Assembly: GCA_900753685.1 (NCBI GenBank)
Contig: CAAEAB010000019.1
Coordinates: 1 to 18,033, forward strand
Length of the DNA: 18,033 nt
Direction: 5' to 3'
Origin: Lachnospiraceae bacterium
GTDB taxonomy: Bacteria > Bacillota > Clostridia > Lachnospirales > Lachnospiraceae
Part shown: piece by piece, positions 1-7,541 of the stretch
How the letters are laid out: the number at the start of each line of letters is the position of its first letter
How positions within the stretch are numbered: the first letter of the stretch is position 1
Position numbers and translations under genes: made by a program
Notes under the pieces: model-generated
Seen by the model: the letters and a program-made list of their open reading frames with translations, nothing else
The model's database searches: none
Told to the model about the DNA's origin: nothing

Positions 1-258
1 GGCATATATTTCCGGATTAATCTCCCATAATTTTTCAAAATCGACAGGAATATCCGGTTTTGTCTGGCTTTGTTCTGTCTCCGCTATTTTTTCTTCCGTC
101 TCTGCCGCCAGAGTCTGTGTCTCTGTCTGGCTTTGTAAGTCTTCATATATTTTCTTATTTTCCTGGAGCCGTATATAATAATATGCAAGAAACCCGATGC
201 ACAGTCCGGCGCCAACAATACAAAGTATGTATAAAGCCTTTCGCAAGCCGCTTTTCAT
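1..258 (-). CDS. srtB: Class B sortase, N-terminal part (runs off left edge)
   Basis: The first 86 codons are visible, read from the ATG at 256-258 to the window edge. The protein starts with a short basic head (MKSGLRK) and one membrane segment (about residues 8-28), then a Gln/Glu/Thr-rich stalk, then a stretch reading VDFEKLWEINPEIYA. That stretch matches the start of the catalytic beta-barrel of class B sortases. Sortases of this class are anchored by their N terminus and link proteins bearing a C-terminal sorting motif to peptidoglycan or pilin subunits. The catalytic His, Cys and Arg lie outside the window, so activity cannot be judged. The start codon follows the cpsC stop with no spacer, and a GAAAGAAGG ribosome site lies inside the end of cpsC, so the two are co-transcribed and probably translationally coupled. 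The sortase call rests on this N-terminal pattern alone. Confidence 0.8.
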   Translation of the reverse strand, partial: MKSGLRKALYILCIVGAGLCIGFLAYYYIRLQENKKIYEDLQSQTETQTLAAETEEKIAETEQSQTKPDIPVDFEKLWEINPEIYA

Positions 259-990
259 TTAGGCCGCCTTCTTTCCAGTCTTTTTCTTCTTGGAGGACTT
301 ATCCCCCTTGTTTAACGGAATTGAAGCAAGAGTGTTTAATTCCAGATATTTAGCAATATCTTCTTCACTCTTGATACGGTCATCTAAAAGATAAGTAAGC
401 AAAATAACAGCCATGACCAAAACAGCTCCTGCCAGACCAGCAAGCAATGTATTTTTCTTAACACTCGGGCTGATCGGCTGTTTCGGAACAACTGCTTCCT
501 CCACCGTACTTGGTTTATCCGTCACCATGACCGTTGCAATCTGTTCTGCCGTCGCATCTGACATGGCATTTGAAATATCTCTAGCCAATACAGGGTCCGT
601 ATTTCTGGCAGAAATCTTTAAAATCTGTGTATCCGCCGGATTTGACACGGTGATAGTGCTGACCAGATCCTCATACTCCGTATCAAGATCTAATTCATCA
701 ATAACCTTTTCCACTACCGGCCGGCTTGTTGCCAAAGTTTCAAAATCGACAGTCAGCTGCTTGCCGAGCTGAAGATCCACTGCTGAAGATATACTGGTCG
801 TCTTCGACAATACATAGATCATCGAGGACGCTTCATACTGAGGGGTTACAAAAATTTTTGTATATCCAAAAGCAACAACTGCAAATGCAACGGCGCATCC
901 AATAATGAGCCACCAGCGTTTAAGCATTAATTGCAAAAGCTCCAACAGATCAATTTCCATCTCGTCGTCTTCTCTATTATCACTATACAT
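259..990 (-). CDS. cpsC: Wzz/CpsC-type chain-length determinant and tyrosine-kinase adaptor
   Basis: A 243-residue polysaccharide co-polymerase of the CpsC/CapA type. It has the Wzz N-terminal region (EIDLLELLQLMLKRWW, residues 12-27), a first membrane segment (about 26-44), an extracytoplasmic loop, a Pro-rich stretch before the second membrane segment (PKQPISPS, 169-176), a second segment (about 181-201) and a Lys-rich cytoplasmic tail. In this family the adaptor activates the separate cytoplasmic BY-kinase CpsD and helps set capsule or exopolysaccharide chain length at the membrane. I chose the ATG at 988-990 because a GAGGTG site lies six bases upstream; a GTG at 997-999 would add three residues. 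It follows cpsD by 11 bases. The order cpsB-cpsD-cpsC differs from the B-C-D order usual in streptococci. Confidence 0.9.
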   Translation of the reverse strand: MYSDNREDDEMEIDLLELLQLMLKRWWLIIGCAVAFAVVAFGYTKIFVTPQYEASSMIYVLSKTTSISSAVDLQLGKQLTVDFETLATSRPVVEKVIDELDLDTEYEDLVSTITVSNPADTQILKISARNTDPVLARDISNAMSDATAEQIATVMVTDKPSTVEEAVVPKQPISPSVKKNTLLAGLAGAVLVMAVILLTYLLDDRIKSEEDIAKYLELNTLASIPLNKGDKSSKKKKTGKKAA

Positions 991-1001
991 TCTTTTCACC
1001 T

Positions 1002-1685
1002 CTACTCATCAAGATATTTGTCAACTTCTTTGCCATAATATTTACCATAGCTGCCATTCTTCGTATCCACTTTATTTAAAATAACACCTAAAATCGGACA
1101 ATTGGTCCGTTTCAACTGTTCTATAACTTTTTTTGCAAAACGCCGGCTCACTTCATTTGCACTGATGACCACAATTGAGCCATCACACTCATTTGCAATA
1201 ACGGCGCCGTCAATAACGCTTCCCAAAGGCGGCGTATCAACAATAATATAGTCATAAACCGTTTTCAATTTGTCCATAGCAACTTTAAAATTATTTGTTC
1301 CAAGAAGCTCTGCTGGATTCGGCGGTACCGGCCCAGCAAAAATGATATGAAAATTATGGATATTTGTCGAATAAACAATATCGGCAAAAGAACTTTGCCC
1401 TGACAAATAATGGCTCAGCCCCTTGACACTCTGAGACACTTGACATCTTCCAACAATAGCAGACTTACGCAGATCGCAATCAATAAACAATACTCTTTTC
1501 CCTGATTCAGCCAAAGATTTTGCCAGATGGAGACTGATTTCAGACTTTCCTTCCGATGGTGTACAGCTTGTAAGCGCAATACTTCGAACATCCTTTCCGC
1601 AAAACTGCAGGTTTGTCCGAAGCGTCTTATAGGCTTCATCACTCCGCCGATCTAATGACGGTATTTTAATTTGTATGTTTTGCAT
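1002..1685 (-). CDS. cpsD: Bacterial tyrosine kinase (BY-kinase) for capsule/EPS control
   Basis: A 227-residue cytoplasmic BY-kinase, the usual size for the split Firmicutes form. Residues 17-28 (EAYKTLRTNLQF) are the conserved oligomerisation helix. Walker A is TPSEGKSE with Lys47 and Ser48, Walker A' is LFIDCDLRK with Asp69 and Asp71, and Walker B is IIVDTPP with Asp150. The C-terminal tyrosine cluster has Tyr213, Tyr216, Tyr217 and Tyr224. In this family the cluster is autophosphorylated in trans once CpsC activates the kinase, and cycles of phosphorylation control polysaccharide export and polymerisation. A GGGGAAG ribosome site precedes the ATG. It sits 15 bases after cpsB, which encodes the matching phosphatase, and 11 bases before cpsC, so the full kinase-adaptor-phosphatase set is present. 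Confidence 0.93.
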   Translation of the reverse strand: MQNIQIKIPSLDRRSDEAYKTLRTNLQFCGKDVRSIALTSCTPSEGKSEISLHLAKSLAESGKRVLFIDCDLRKSAIVGRCQVSQSVKGLSHYLSGQSSFADIVYSTNIHNFHIIFAGPVPPNPAELLGTNNFKVAMDKLKTVYDYIIVDTPPLGSVIDGAVIANECDGSIVVISANEVSRRFAKKVIEQLKRTNCPILGVILNKVDTKNGSYGKYYGKEVDKYLDE

Positions 1686-1700
1686 CTTTTCTTCCCCTTG

Positions 1701-2453
1701 TTAATCGATAAACTTATCTGATATAATTTTCCCCGGATTCGCCACAGACAACTGCAGAGCATAATCCTTTCCATATTTTTTTGCAATATAGTTCACTGTC
1801 TTAAAAAGAACCGGCGCTCTTTTTTTTGTATCGTGTCCATCGCTGGCCACAAAATGAACAAGTCTGTCCTTCAACAGCTTATGGGTGCAGCTTTTACACC
1901 GCCATCCATTCCCGCCCGCAACGCTTTTGGCATTTATCTGTATGTAGATTCCCATACGAACCAGTTCCTCCACATAATCAATATTTTCCGCCAATCGCCT
2001 GCAGCGCTCCGCATGGGCCAGAATCGGCCAATAGCCCTCCATCTGAACAGCCTGCAGCCCCTGTCTGATCCGACTGTAATCATCCTCCGGCTGAAATTCT
2101 ATCAGCGCATAATGTCCGCCGGCCATCGTAAATGCTTTGCCGCTGCGAATCTCCTTTTCCAAACCATGCTGATAAGTCAGTTCCTGTCCAAGAAATAATT
2201 CCATCTCAGGATAATTATCCTTTGTCCAACGAAGCAATTCACGAAACTGAAAAACAATCGTATCACTGCCGACTTTTGCGCGGCTCGTTCCATAATGAGG
2301 CGTTGCAATAATCCTGCGAGTATCCCCGGCATAAGCAAGCCGAATCATCTCCCGGGCCTGTTCCATACTCTGCGCCCCATCGTCCACCGATGGAATGATG
2401 TGACAATGAACATCCGTAAAACCTAAAATACTCACTTCTTTACAAATCACCAC
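1701..2453 (-). CDS. cpsB: PHP-family protein-tyrosine phosphatase CpsB/YwqE
   Basis: A metal-dependent tyrosine phosphatase of the PHP superfamily, expected to dephosphorylate CpsD. The metal-binding elements appear in order: HCH near the N terminus followed by IPSVDDGA, then ATPHYG, LGQE, LAHAER and ASDGHD. The length of about 245-250 residues is normal for the family. It is the first gene of the operon and lies about 30 bases after a strong promoter. The start is uncertain: there is no ATG. Tandem GTG codons open the frame at 2448-2453, and another GTG at 2433-2435 would give a start MSILGFTDVHCH, closer to homologues that begin just before the HxH motif. A GGTGAT stretch overlapping the first GTGs could serve as a ribosome site for the downstream GTG. 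Family assignment is firm; the first few residues are not. Confidence 0.9.
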   Translation of the reverse strand: MVICKEVSILGFTDVHCHIIPSVDDGAQSMEQAREMIRLAYAGDTRRIIATPHYGTSRAKVGSDTIVFQFRELLRWTKDNYPEMELFLGQELTYQHGLEKEIRSGKAFTMAGGHYALIEFQPEDDYSRIRQGLQAVQMEGYWPILAHAERCRRLAENIDYVEELVRMGIYIQINAKSVAGGNGWRCKSCTHKLLKDRLVHFVASDGHDTKKRAPVLFKTVNYIAKKYGKDYALQLSVANPGKIISDKFID

Positions 2454-2487
2454 TTTTTTATAACTTATCTAACTACATGCTATTTCT

Positions 2488-2515
2488 ATTTTACATTTTT
2501 TACAGTACTTGTCAA
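2488..2515 (-). promoter_or_regulatory. Promoter of the cpsB-cpsD-cpsC-srtB operon
   Basis: On the minus strand, a perfect -35 TTGACA (2510-2515) is followed by a 16-base spacer and a -10 TAAAAT (2488-2493). Transcription should start near 2481, leaving a short leader of about 28-46 bases before cpsB. No leader hairpin or terminator was seen between promoter and gene. Confidence 0.75.
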
Positions 2516-2562
2516 AGCCTTTTTATAAATAAATTATCGTTTATAAGTTTTTTATCATATAC

Positions 2563-2594
2563 AAAAGCCATTCCCATATTTGAGAATGGCTTTT
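2563..2594 (-). terminator. Intrinsic terminator after the SH3b protein gene
   Basis: An 11-bp stem (2563-2573 pairing with 2584-2594) with a 10-base loop. The arms carry A and T runs at their outer ends, so it could act in both directions; as read from the minus-strand gene the U run is only four bases. It sits 18 bases past the gene end and separates that gene from the cps operon promoter. Confidence 0.7.
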
Positions 2595-2611
2595 TATCCA
2601 GTAATTACATA

Positions 2612-4771
2612 TTATTGAATAGAAACATATTCGGCCATAATATAACCGCTCGTTCCGGCAAAGGCAACTTTGTACCAGATGATGCCGCTGGCATCCTGCT
2701 CTGCACTTTCGATGAGAACCGAAACTCCAGACTTCAGCGTATTCATGACTTCCGCGTCGGAGTTGGCTCCTGAGCGAACATTGACAAGAGCTGCATTAAT
2801 AACGCCCTCCTTGCCTTCGATACCCTCCATCGGATAATTTCCGGAACCGCTGCCATTGCTGTTTCCGCCGTTTCCGCTGCCGACAGTGATATAATCGGAA
2901 TGCATATAACCGGAACCGCCGTCATATTCAATCTTATACCATACGACGCCGCTGCTGTCCTTTTCCTCGCCGACAATCGTCACCGCCGCACCGGAGGAAA
3001 GATTTCCTACAATGCTGTTGCCTGTTCCGGCGCCGCCGCGGACATTGACCGAGTTTGCATTAACAGTTCCGTCCTTCTTTTCATAGCCGCTGTTGTTATT
3101 ATTGTTATTATTATCACCGTTTACAGTGATATAATCCGAGTGCATATAGCCCGAACCGCCAGCATAATTAATCTTATACCAGGTCGCTCCGCTGCCATCC
3201 TTTTCCTCACCGACGATCGTCACTGCTGTGCCGCTGTTCAGACTGGTAACCCGGCTCTGATCTGTTCCGGCGCCGGTACGGACATTCACATAATCCGCAT
3301 TGACTGTACCTGTTCGGGATGGCGCCGTTGTTCCGCCGTTATTGTTGTTATTGTTATTATTATTTTCACTGATGGTGACATAATCGGAATGCATGTAACC
3401 TTCGCCGCCATCATATTTAATCTTATACCAGGTTGCTCCGCTGCCGTCTTTTTCTTCGCCGACCACGGTTAATGAAGTATTCAATGCCAATGTGGCGACA
3501 ACGCTGTTATTTGTTCCGGCGCCGCTGCGGACATTGACCGAGCTTGCATTGACCTTCGCAGACTTCTCTGTATAATTCGTATTATTATTGTTGTTGTTAT
3601 TATTCTGCTCGTCCAGGGTTACATAATCCGAATGAATGTATGCTGCCGTGCCATTGTAGTCAATCTTATACCAGGTTGCTCCGCTGCTGTCTTTTTCTTC
3701 GCCCAAAACAGTAATCTTTTCATTTTGGGAAGCCACGGCGATAATGGAATAATTGGTTCCGGCGCCGCTGCGGACATTGACATAGCTTGCGTTCACCTTA
3801 GCCGCCTTTTCTTCCGACGGCGTTCCGGTATTATTATTGCTATTATTTGTAATATCAATATAAGCGCCATAAACATAGCCGGTCAGACCGTTAATGGCCA
3901 CACGATACCAGAGGTTTCCGGAACCGTCATAGCCTTTTCCGGTGATGGTTACTGTTTCATTGTTTTGAAGCGTAATCCGGTTTCCAACGCTGTCTGTCAG
4001 ATATCCCTGATCCGTTCCCGCGCCCAGACGTACATTTAAATAGGAAGCGCCCACATTCACTTTACCTGTGGCATTGTAATTTTCCATCGAAGAATTATTG
4101 CCATTGGACGGCACATCGATATTGCCGTTGCCTCCGCCATTGCCGGCAAACACAGCCATACGGGTAACGCCCGCATCGGAATAATTGCCAAAAAGCTTTG
4201 TATAGGAATAGGCCGGATCAAAAATATTCACGTTTCCGTCGCCATCCACAGAATTCACCGCTACCCAGTGAGCGCCGTAGCCGACAGAAACAACGAGATA
4301 ATAGCCACTATCGAGATAGCTTTTAATCTGGGCCACTTTATCATAACGGCTTCCTGAAAGAGCAACACTCCAGTTAGCCAGAGAAAAGCCGTCAACAGCG
4401 CCGTTGACCTTGGCCCAATAAAGCTCTCCATTGGATGTAAAACCACCATTATTGCTTAAATATGTACATAATTTCCCCGGATCAACACCGTTCTCATCCG
4501 CACATCCGGAATGCACCATCAGTGTGGCGATTGATACCACAAGGCAGCCGGATTCAGCCATTGTATCCCGGCTGGACCCCAAATTCATGCTTGACCACCG
4601 TGTATCATACTGCTTCCACGACCTATACTCTCCAGTAGCCGCCTGCAAATTCGCCCGTTCCTCCACGGCTTCAATCGACGCTGTCGGGCCGCTGTATTCA
4701 CTGGCAAACCCCCCGATCGGCGTCACAGCCAATGACAATGAAGTCATAAAAAGAATAAATTTCTTATTCAT
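2612..4771 (-). CDS. Secreted C39-like cysteine peptidase with six SH3b repeats
   Basis: A 719-residue exported protein. Residues 1 to about 24 form a signal peptide (MNKKFILFMTSLSLAVTPIG...). Residues 50-210 resemble the C39-like peptidase fold: AESGCLVVS carries the likely nucleophile Cys76, GAHWVAV carries His168, and IFDPA carries Asp185, giving a plausible catalytic triad. Six bacterial SH3 domains follow (about 236-307, 321-386, 402-467, 486-550, 565-630, 654-719), each with the VNVRSGAGT signature and a closing GY..SDYV strand. SH3b domains usually bind peptidoglycan or surface polymers, so the protein probably works at the cell wall. There is no LPXTG-type sorting motif or membrane tail at the C terminus. 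Start ATG has a GAAGGGA site and an extended -10 promoter upstream. The substrate is unknown; an amidase or bacteriocin-processing-like role are both possible. Confidence 0.85.
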   Translation of the reverse strand: MNKKFILFMTSLSLAVTPIGGFASEYSGPTASIEAVEERANLQAATGEYRSWKQYDTRWSSMNLGSSRDTMAESGCLVVSIATLMVHSGCADENGVDPGKLCTYLSNNGGFTSNGELYWAKVNGAVDGFSLANWSVALSGSRYDKVAQIKSYLDSGYYLVVSVGYGAHWVAVNSVDGDGNVNIFDPAYSYTKLFGNYSDAGVTRMAVFAGNGGGNGNIDVPSNGNNSSMENYNATGKVNVGASYLNVRLGAGTDQGYLTDSVGNRITLQNNETVTITGKGYDGSGNLWYRVAINGLTGYVYGAYIDITNNSNNNTGTPSEEKAAKVNASYVNVRSGAGTNYSIIAVASQNEKITVLGEEKDSSGATWYKIDYNGTAAYIHSDYVTLDEQNNNNNNNNTNYTEKSAKVNASSVNVRSGAGTNNSVVATLALNTSLTVVGEEKDGSGATWYKIKYDGGEGYMHSDYVTISENNNNNNNNNGGTTAPSRTGTVNADYVNVRTGAGTDQSRVTSLNSGTAVTIVGEEKDGSGATWYKINYAGGSGYMHSDYITVNGDNNNNNNNSGYEKKDGTVNANSVNVRGGAGTGNSIVGNLSSGAAVTIVGEEKDSSGVVWYKIEYDGGSGYMHSDYITVGSGNGGNSNGSGSGNYPMEGIEGKEGVINAALVNVRSGANSDAEVMNTLKSGVSVLIESAEQDASGIIWYKVAFAGTSGYIMAEYVSIQ
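2615..4066 (-). repeat. Six tandem SH3b-coding units with Asn-codon-rich linkers
   Basis: Six units of about 195-216 bases encode the SH3b domains. Units 2-5 are the most alike, sharing VNVRSGAGT, VGEEKD.SGATWYKI and GYMHSDY blocks. Five linkers of 13-23 residues separate them; the middle three contain runs of seven to nine Asn codons, seen on the plus strand as att/gtt triplet tracts near 3090-3115, 3340-3365 and 3580-3605. The last linker is Gly/Ser/Asn mixed and repeat 6 is the most diverged. Confidence 0.9.
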
Positions 4772-4813
4772 AACATATCCCTTCCAAAATCATAATCACA
4801 AAATATTTTCTAT

Positions 4814-4822
4814 ATTCTAACA
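4814..4822 (-). promoter_or_regulatory. Extended -10 promoter of the SH3b protein gene
   Basis: On the minus strand TGT-TAGAAT is an extended -10 element, with start of transcription expected near 4807, about 36 bases before the ATG. There is no convincing -35; the upstream sequence is very AT-rich and may work as an UP element. The adjacent bases to 4873 show nothing else recognisable. Confidence 0.55.
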
Positions 4823-4873
4823 TACTTCGCATAAAATTAGAAGTGTTTTTGTAATATTTTATTAACTTTTTAT

Positions 4874-5383
4874 TCACAAGTCGTAAATATATAGGCATAC
4901 ATCCGATTTCTTTTCTGTTGCCTCCGTCATTAAACGAAATCCCATGTTTTCAGCGAAACGCCGGGACGGCTCATTTTCAGTATCGATACGCAGGATAACC
5001 CTCGGCGCCTCCAGCTCTTCCTCCGCATATTCAAGAATGGCCGTCACCGCTTCCTTCCCGTAACCTTTTCGCCCATATTTGCCTGAAATCATATATCCAA
5101 GCTCATACTCACCCTGGTCTTGGATAAATTCAACCTGGAGGCCACAGCGTCCAATCAATCGTCCGCTTTCCTTCAGGCAGACCGCCCAAAGACCAAAGCC
5201 GTAAAAGCCATAAATATAATGAATATAGCTTTTCAGCTTTTCCAGCTCTTCTTCTCTGTTTTCCGACAAGGGCTGAAGAAAACGGGTATCACTTTCTTCA
5301 TATAAAGAATACAGCCCCGCCAAATCCTCCGGGTCAAATTCCCGGAGGATCAGACGAGGCGTTTCAATCATCACATTTCCCAT
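4874..5383 (-). CDS. GNAT-family N-acetyltransferase (RimJ/RimL-like)
   Basis: A 169-residue single-domain GNAT protein. It opens with IETPRLILREFDPEDL, typical of the Acetyltransf_3/RimJ-RimL group. The acetyl-CoA pyrophosphate loop is at residues 105-110 (RKGYGK) within LGYMISGKYGRKGYG, and the C-terminal motif is ENEPSRRFAENMGF (136-149). The family moves an acetyl group from acetyl-CoA to an amine, either a protein N terminus or a small molecule; the substrate cannot be read from the sequence. It begins five bases after the leuA stop, with an AGGAAATG site inside the end of leuA, so it is the second gene of a leuA operon. An alternative start at Met5 (5369-5371) is possible but has a poorer ribosome site. 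No terminator is evident in the 50 bases after it. Confidence 0.85.
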   Translation of the reverse strand: MGNVMIETPRLILREFDPEDLAGLYSLYEESDTRFLQPLSENREEELEKLKSYIHYIYGFYGFGLWAVCLKESGRLIGRCGLQVEFIQDQGEYELGYMISGKYGRKGYGKEAVTAILEYAEEELEAPRVILRIDTENEPSRRFAENMGFRLMTEATEKKSDVCLYIYDL

Positions 5384-5388
5384 ATAAA

Positions 5389-7074
5389 TTACATTTCCTG
5401 GGATTCAGGATAGAACAGTCGGTTCAACGCACTGAAAATAGCGCGGAAGGATGAACGGTTGATGTTTGAACTGATGCCGACGCCATAGGCTGTTGCTCCC
5501 GTATCCGAATTTACAAGCTGAATGTAGCTGGCCGCCTGAGAATCCGAACCCAATGTCAACGCATGCTCGTGATACATGGTCAGCTTGGTGCGGAAACCGG
5601 ACTGCTGGCACAAACCGTGTTTAACCGCATCGATCGGTCCGTTGCCATAGCCTTCGATAATCTTTTCTTCGCCATGATCGGTGTATGTAAGAATCACCTT
5701 TGTATCGAATTCGCCATGATCGTCACTGATATCCTCAATTTTTGCTTTGCGGAAATGCAGCGGCTCTTTTGCGTTAATGTACATATTCCGGAAGGTATCC
5801 ATAATCTGTTCCGGTGATACCTCACCCTGAGTCTCGGACATGGACTGAATCTTATCGGCCAGCTCTTTGTGCATCTCCTTCGGAAGCTTGAAGCCATAGT
5901 ACTGCTCCAGAACAAAGGCTACGCCGCCCTTTCCGGACTGACTGTTAATACGTACCAGCGGCTCGTATTCACGCCCCACATCCGACGGGTCAATTGGAAG
6001 ATAAGGAACCTCCCAGATTGACGAATGTCTTTCATGAAGCGCCTGCATACCTTTACTGATGGCATCCTGATGGGAGCCGGAGAAGGCTGTAAATACCAGT
6101 TTTCCGGCATATGGATGTCTTGGCGGAATGCTCATCTTTGTGCATCGCTCAACAACTTCAATGATCTCATTCACATTTTCAATGTTCAGCTCCGGATTAA
6201 TTCCCTGCGAAAACATGTTATAGGCCACATTCAGAATATCCACGTTACCGGTACGTTCCCCGTTGCCGAACAATGTACCTTCCACCCGGTCAGCGCCAGC
6301 CAGCAGCGCCAGCTCTGTAGCCGCAACGCCGCACCCCCGGTCGTTATGCGGATGGATACTCAAAATGATCTTTTCTCTCTCGGTGAAATGGGTGCTCATC
6401 CATTCAATCTGGTCTGCGTAAACATTCGGTGTGTTCATTTCCACCGTCGCCGGCAGATTAAAGATGATCGGACGCTCTACTGTCGGCTGCCCCAACTCTT
6501 TAACAGCCTCGCAAACATCCAGTGCGAAATCCATCTCTGTCCCGGTAAAGCTTTCCGGCGAATATTCCAGCCAGAGATTACCGTCAAAATTCTTTGCGCC
6601 TTCTTTAACCATCCGTGTTCCCTCAATTGCGATCTGCTTAATGGCTTCACGATCCTTATGGAATACGACATCTCTCTGGAGGGTTGATGTGGAATTGTAA
6701 ATATGGAATACGACATTCTTGATTCCTTTAATCGCCTCAAAGGATTTATCAATCAAATGCTGACGGCACTGACAGAGAATCTGCACACGCACATCATCCG
6801 GAATAAGCTTCCGGTCTACTAATGTCCGAAGGAAATCATATTCCAACTGGGAAGCTGACGGAAAACCAATTTCAATTTCCTTAAATCCCAGCTTTACCAA
6901 CAGATTGAAAAATTCCAGTTTTTCCTCAACAACCATCGGCTCAATCAACGCCTGATTACCGTCTCTCAAATCCACGCTGCACCAAATCGGAGCCTTCTGA
7001 ATCTCCTTATCCGGCCACTGCCGTTCTTTATAATCCAATACAGGTACACGTTTATATTTCTGATAATTTAACAT
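5389..7074 (-). CDS. leuA: 2-isopropylmalate synthase, long (LeuA2-type) form
   Basis: A 561-residue enzyme condensing acetyl-CoA with 2-oxoisovalerate, the first committed step of leucine synthesis. The N-terminal TIM-barrel shows LRDGNQAL (36-43), the metal-binding HPHND (241-245), GNGERTGN and an intact C-terminal LeuA dimer domain (about 430-561, with GEFDTKVILTYTDHG and a YGVGISSN segment). That domain normally carries the leucine feedback site. The length and the N-terminal YKRVPVLDYKERQWPD segment fit the long form. I chose the ATG at 7072-7074 because a near-perfect AGGAGGAAGAG ribosome site lies directly upstream; the open frame runs 17 codons further but overlaps that site. No other leucine gene is nearby; the only partner is the GNAT gene. 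The promoter is not clear: a weak TTGCAA -35 overlaps the terminator upstream. Confidence 0.95.
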   Translation of the reverse strand: MLNYQKYKRVPVLDYKERQWPDKEIQKAPIWCSVDLRDGNQALIEPMVVEEKLEFFNLLVKLGFKEIEIGFPSASQLEYDFLRTLVDRKLIPDDVRVQILCQCRQHLIDKSFEAIKGIKNVVFHIYNSTSTLQRDVVFHKDREAIKQIAIEGTRMVKEGAKNFDGNLWLEYSPESFTGTEMDFALDVCEAVKELGQPTVERPIIFNLPATVEMNTPNVYADQIEWMSTHFTEREKIILSIHPHNDRGCGVAATELALLAGADRVEGTLFGNGERTGNVDILNVAYNMFSQGINPELNIENVNEIIEVVERCTKMSIPPRHPYAGKLVFTAFSGSHQDAISKGMQALHERHSSIWEVPYLPIDPSDVGREYEPLVRINSQSGKGGVAFVLEQYYGFKLPKEMHKELADKIQSMSETQGEVSPEQIMDTFRNMYINAKEPLHFRKAKIEDISDDHGEFDTKVILTYTDHGEEKIIEGYGNGPIDAVKHGLCQQSGFRTKLTMYHEHALTLGSDSQAASYIQLVNSDTGATAYGVGISSNINRSSFRAIFSALNRLFYPESQEM

Positions 7075-7123
7075 TTCTCTTCCTCCTAAATAATTGATAG
7101 CTACAGGGTACACCATTTTTTGC

Positions 7124-7155
7124 AAAAAAAGAGTATCGCAGAAGCAATACTCTTT
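7124..7155 (-). terminator. Strong intrinsic terminator after ptsH
   Basis: On the minus strand a 12-bp stem (7144-7155 with 7128-7139, one G-U pair) with a four-base loop is followed by seven U residues. It closes the HPr gene and lies about 50 bases before leuA. No leucine attenuator peptide or T-box was found between it and leuA. Confidence 0.9.
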
Positions 7156-7182
7156 AAATACACTTAGAAATATATAATCAAA

Positions 7183-7446
7183 CTACTCGCCCAGACCGGT
7201 TTCGATGACTCTTCTCATGGACTCCAAAGCCAGTTCCTCGTCCTCACCGTCGCAGCATAGTTCGATGCTATCTCCACATTTGACACAGGCTCCCAGGACG
7301 CTTAGCACGCTTTTCGCGTTGGCTGTACTTCCCTTCGCACCAAATGTAATTTGTGATCTAAATCTCATCGCTTCTTTGCAAAAAATTCCGGCTGGTCGTA
7401 GGTGTAGCCCTGAAGGATTTGTGATTTTAATTTTATCGCTTACCAT
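7183..7446 (-). CDS. ptsH: HPr phosphocarrier protein
   Basis: An 87-residue HPr-family protein. Starting from the ATG at 7444-7446, which has a GGGGAG site, the active histidine falls exactly at residue 15 (NPSGLHLRPAG) and the regulatory serine exactly at residue 46 (NAKSVLSVL), as in classical Gram-positive HPr. His15 carries phosphate from Enzyme I to sugar-specific EIIA proteins; Ser46 is the HPr kinase target used in carbon catabolite repression. Leu16 replaces the common Ala. The frame continues 23 codons upstream, but that part overlaps the promoter leader. The gene has its own promoter directly after cdaR and a strong terminator, and is not next to Enzyme I or any PTS permease. Confidence 0.88.
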   Translation of the reverse strand: MVSDKIKITNPSGLHLRPAGIFCKEAMRFRSQITFGAKGSTANAKSVLSVLGACVKCGDSIELCCDGEDEELALESMRRVIETGLGE

Positions 7447-7505
7447 AATGTTATCTCTCCCCGTCTTAATGCCCAGTCTTTCATTCAAAAATCGGAACAT
7501 ATAAA

Positions 7506-7534
7506 ATGTTACCACTTTTTATGCAGGATGGCAA
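7506..7534 (-). promoter_or_regulatory. Promoter of ptsH
   Basis: On the minus strand -35 TTGCCA (7529-7534), a 17-base spacer and -10 TAACAT (7506-7511). It starts eight bases before the end of cdaR, with no terminator between, so ptsH may also be reached by readthrough from the c-di-AMP operon. Confidence 0.65.
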
Positions 7535-7541
7535 CTGTTTT

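Noticed and set aside
3090-3605. CRISPR-like or microsatellite array in the att/gtt tracts
   Set aside because: The tracts are Asn-codon linkers inside one open reading frame, with coding SH3b units between them; there are no spacers or palindromic repeats.
2900-4039. Long plus-strand open frames opposite the SH3b repeats
   Set aside because: They arise from the repeated codon pattern of the minus-strand gene, give low-complexity Ile/Ala/Val-rich proteins and have no ribosome sites.
6025-6700. Plus-strand open frames of up to 220 codons opposite leuA
   Set aside because: They are antisense to conserved leuA coding sequence; the products resemble no family and lack start signals.
7075-7125. 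N-terminal extension of leuA
   Set aside because: The 17 extra codons overlap the strong AGGAGGAAGAG ribosome site and approach the ptsH terminator; the downstream ATG fits the family.
7075-7182. Leucine attenuator or T-box ahead of leuA
   Set aside because: Only the ptsH terminator is present; no Leu-codon-rich leader peptide or T-box sequence was found.
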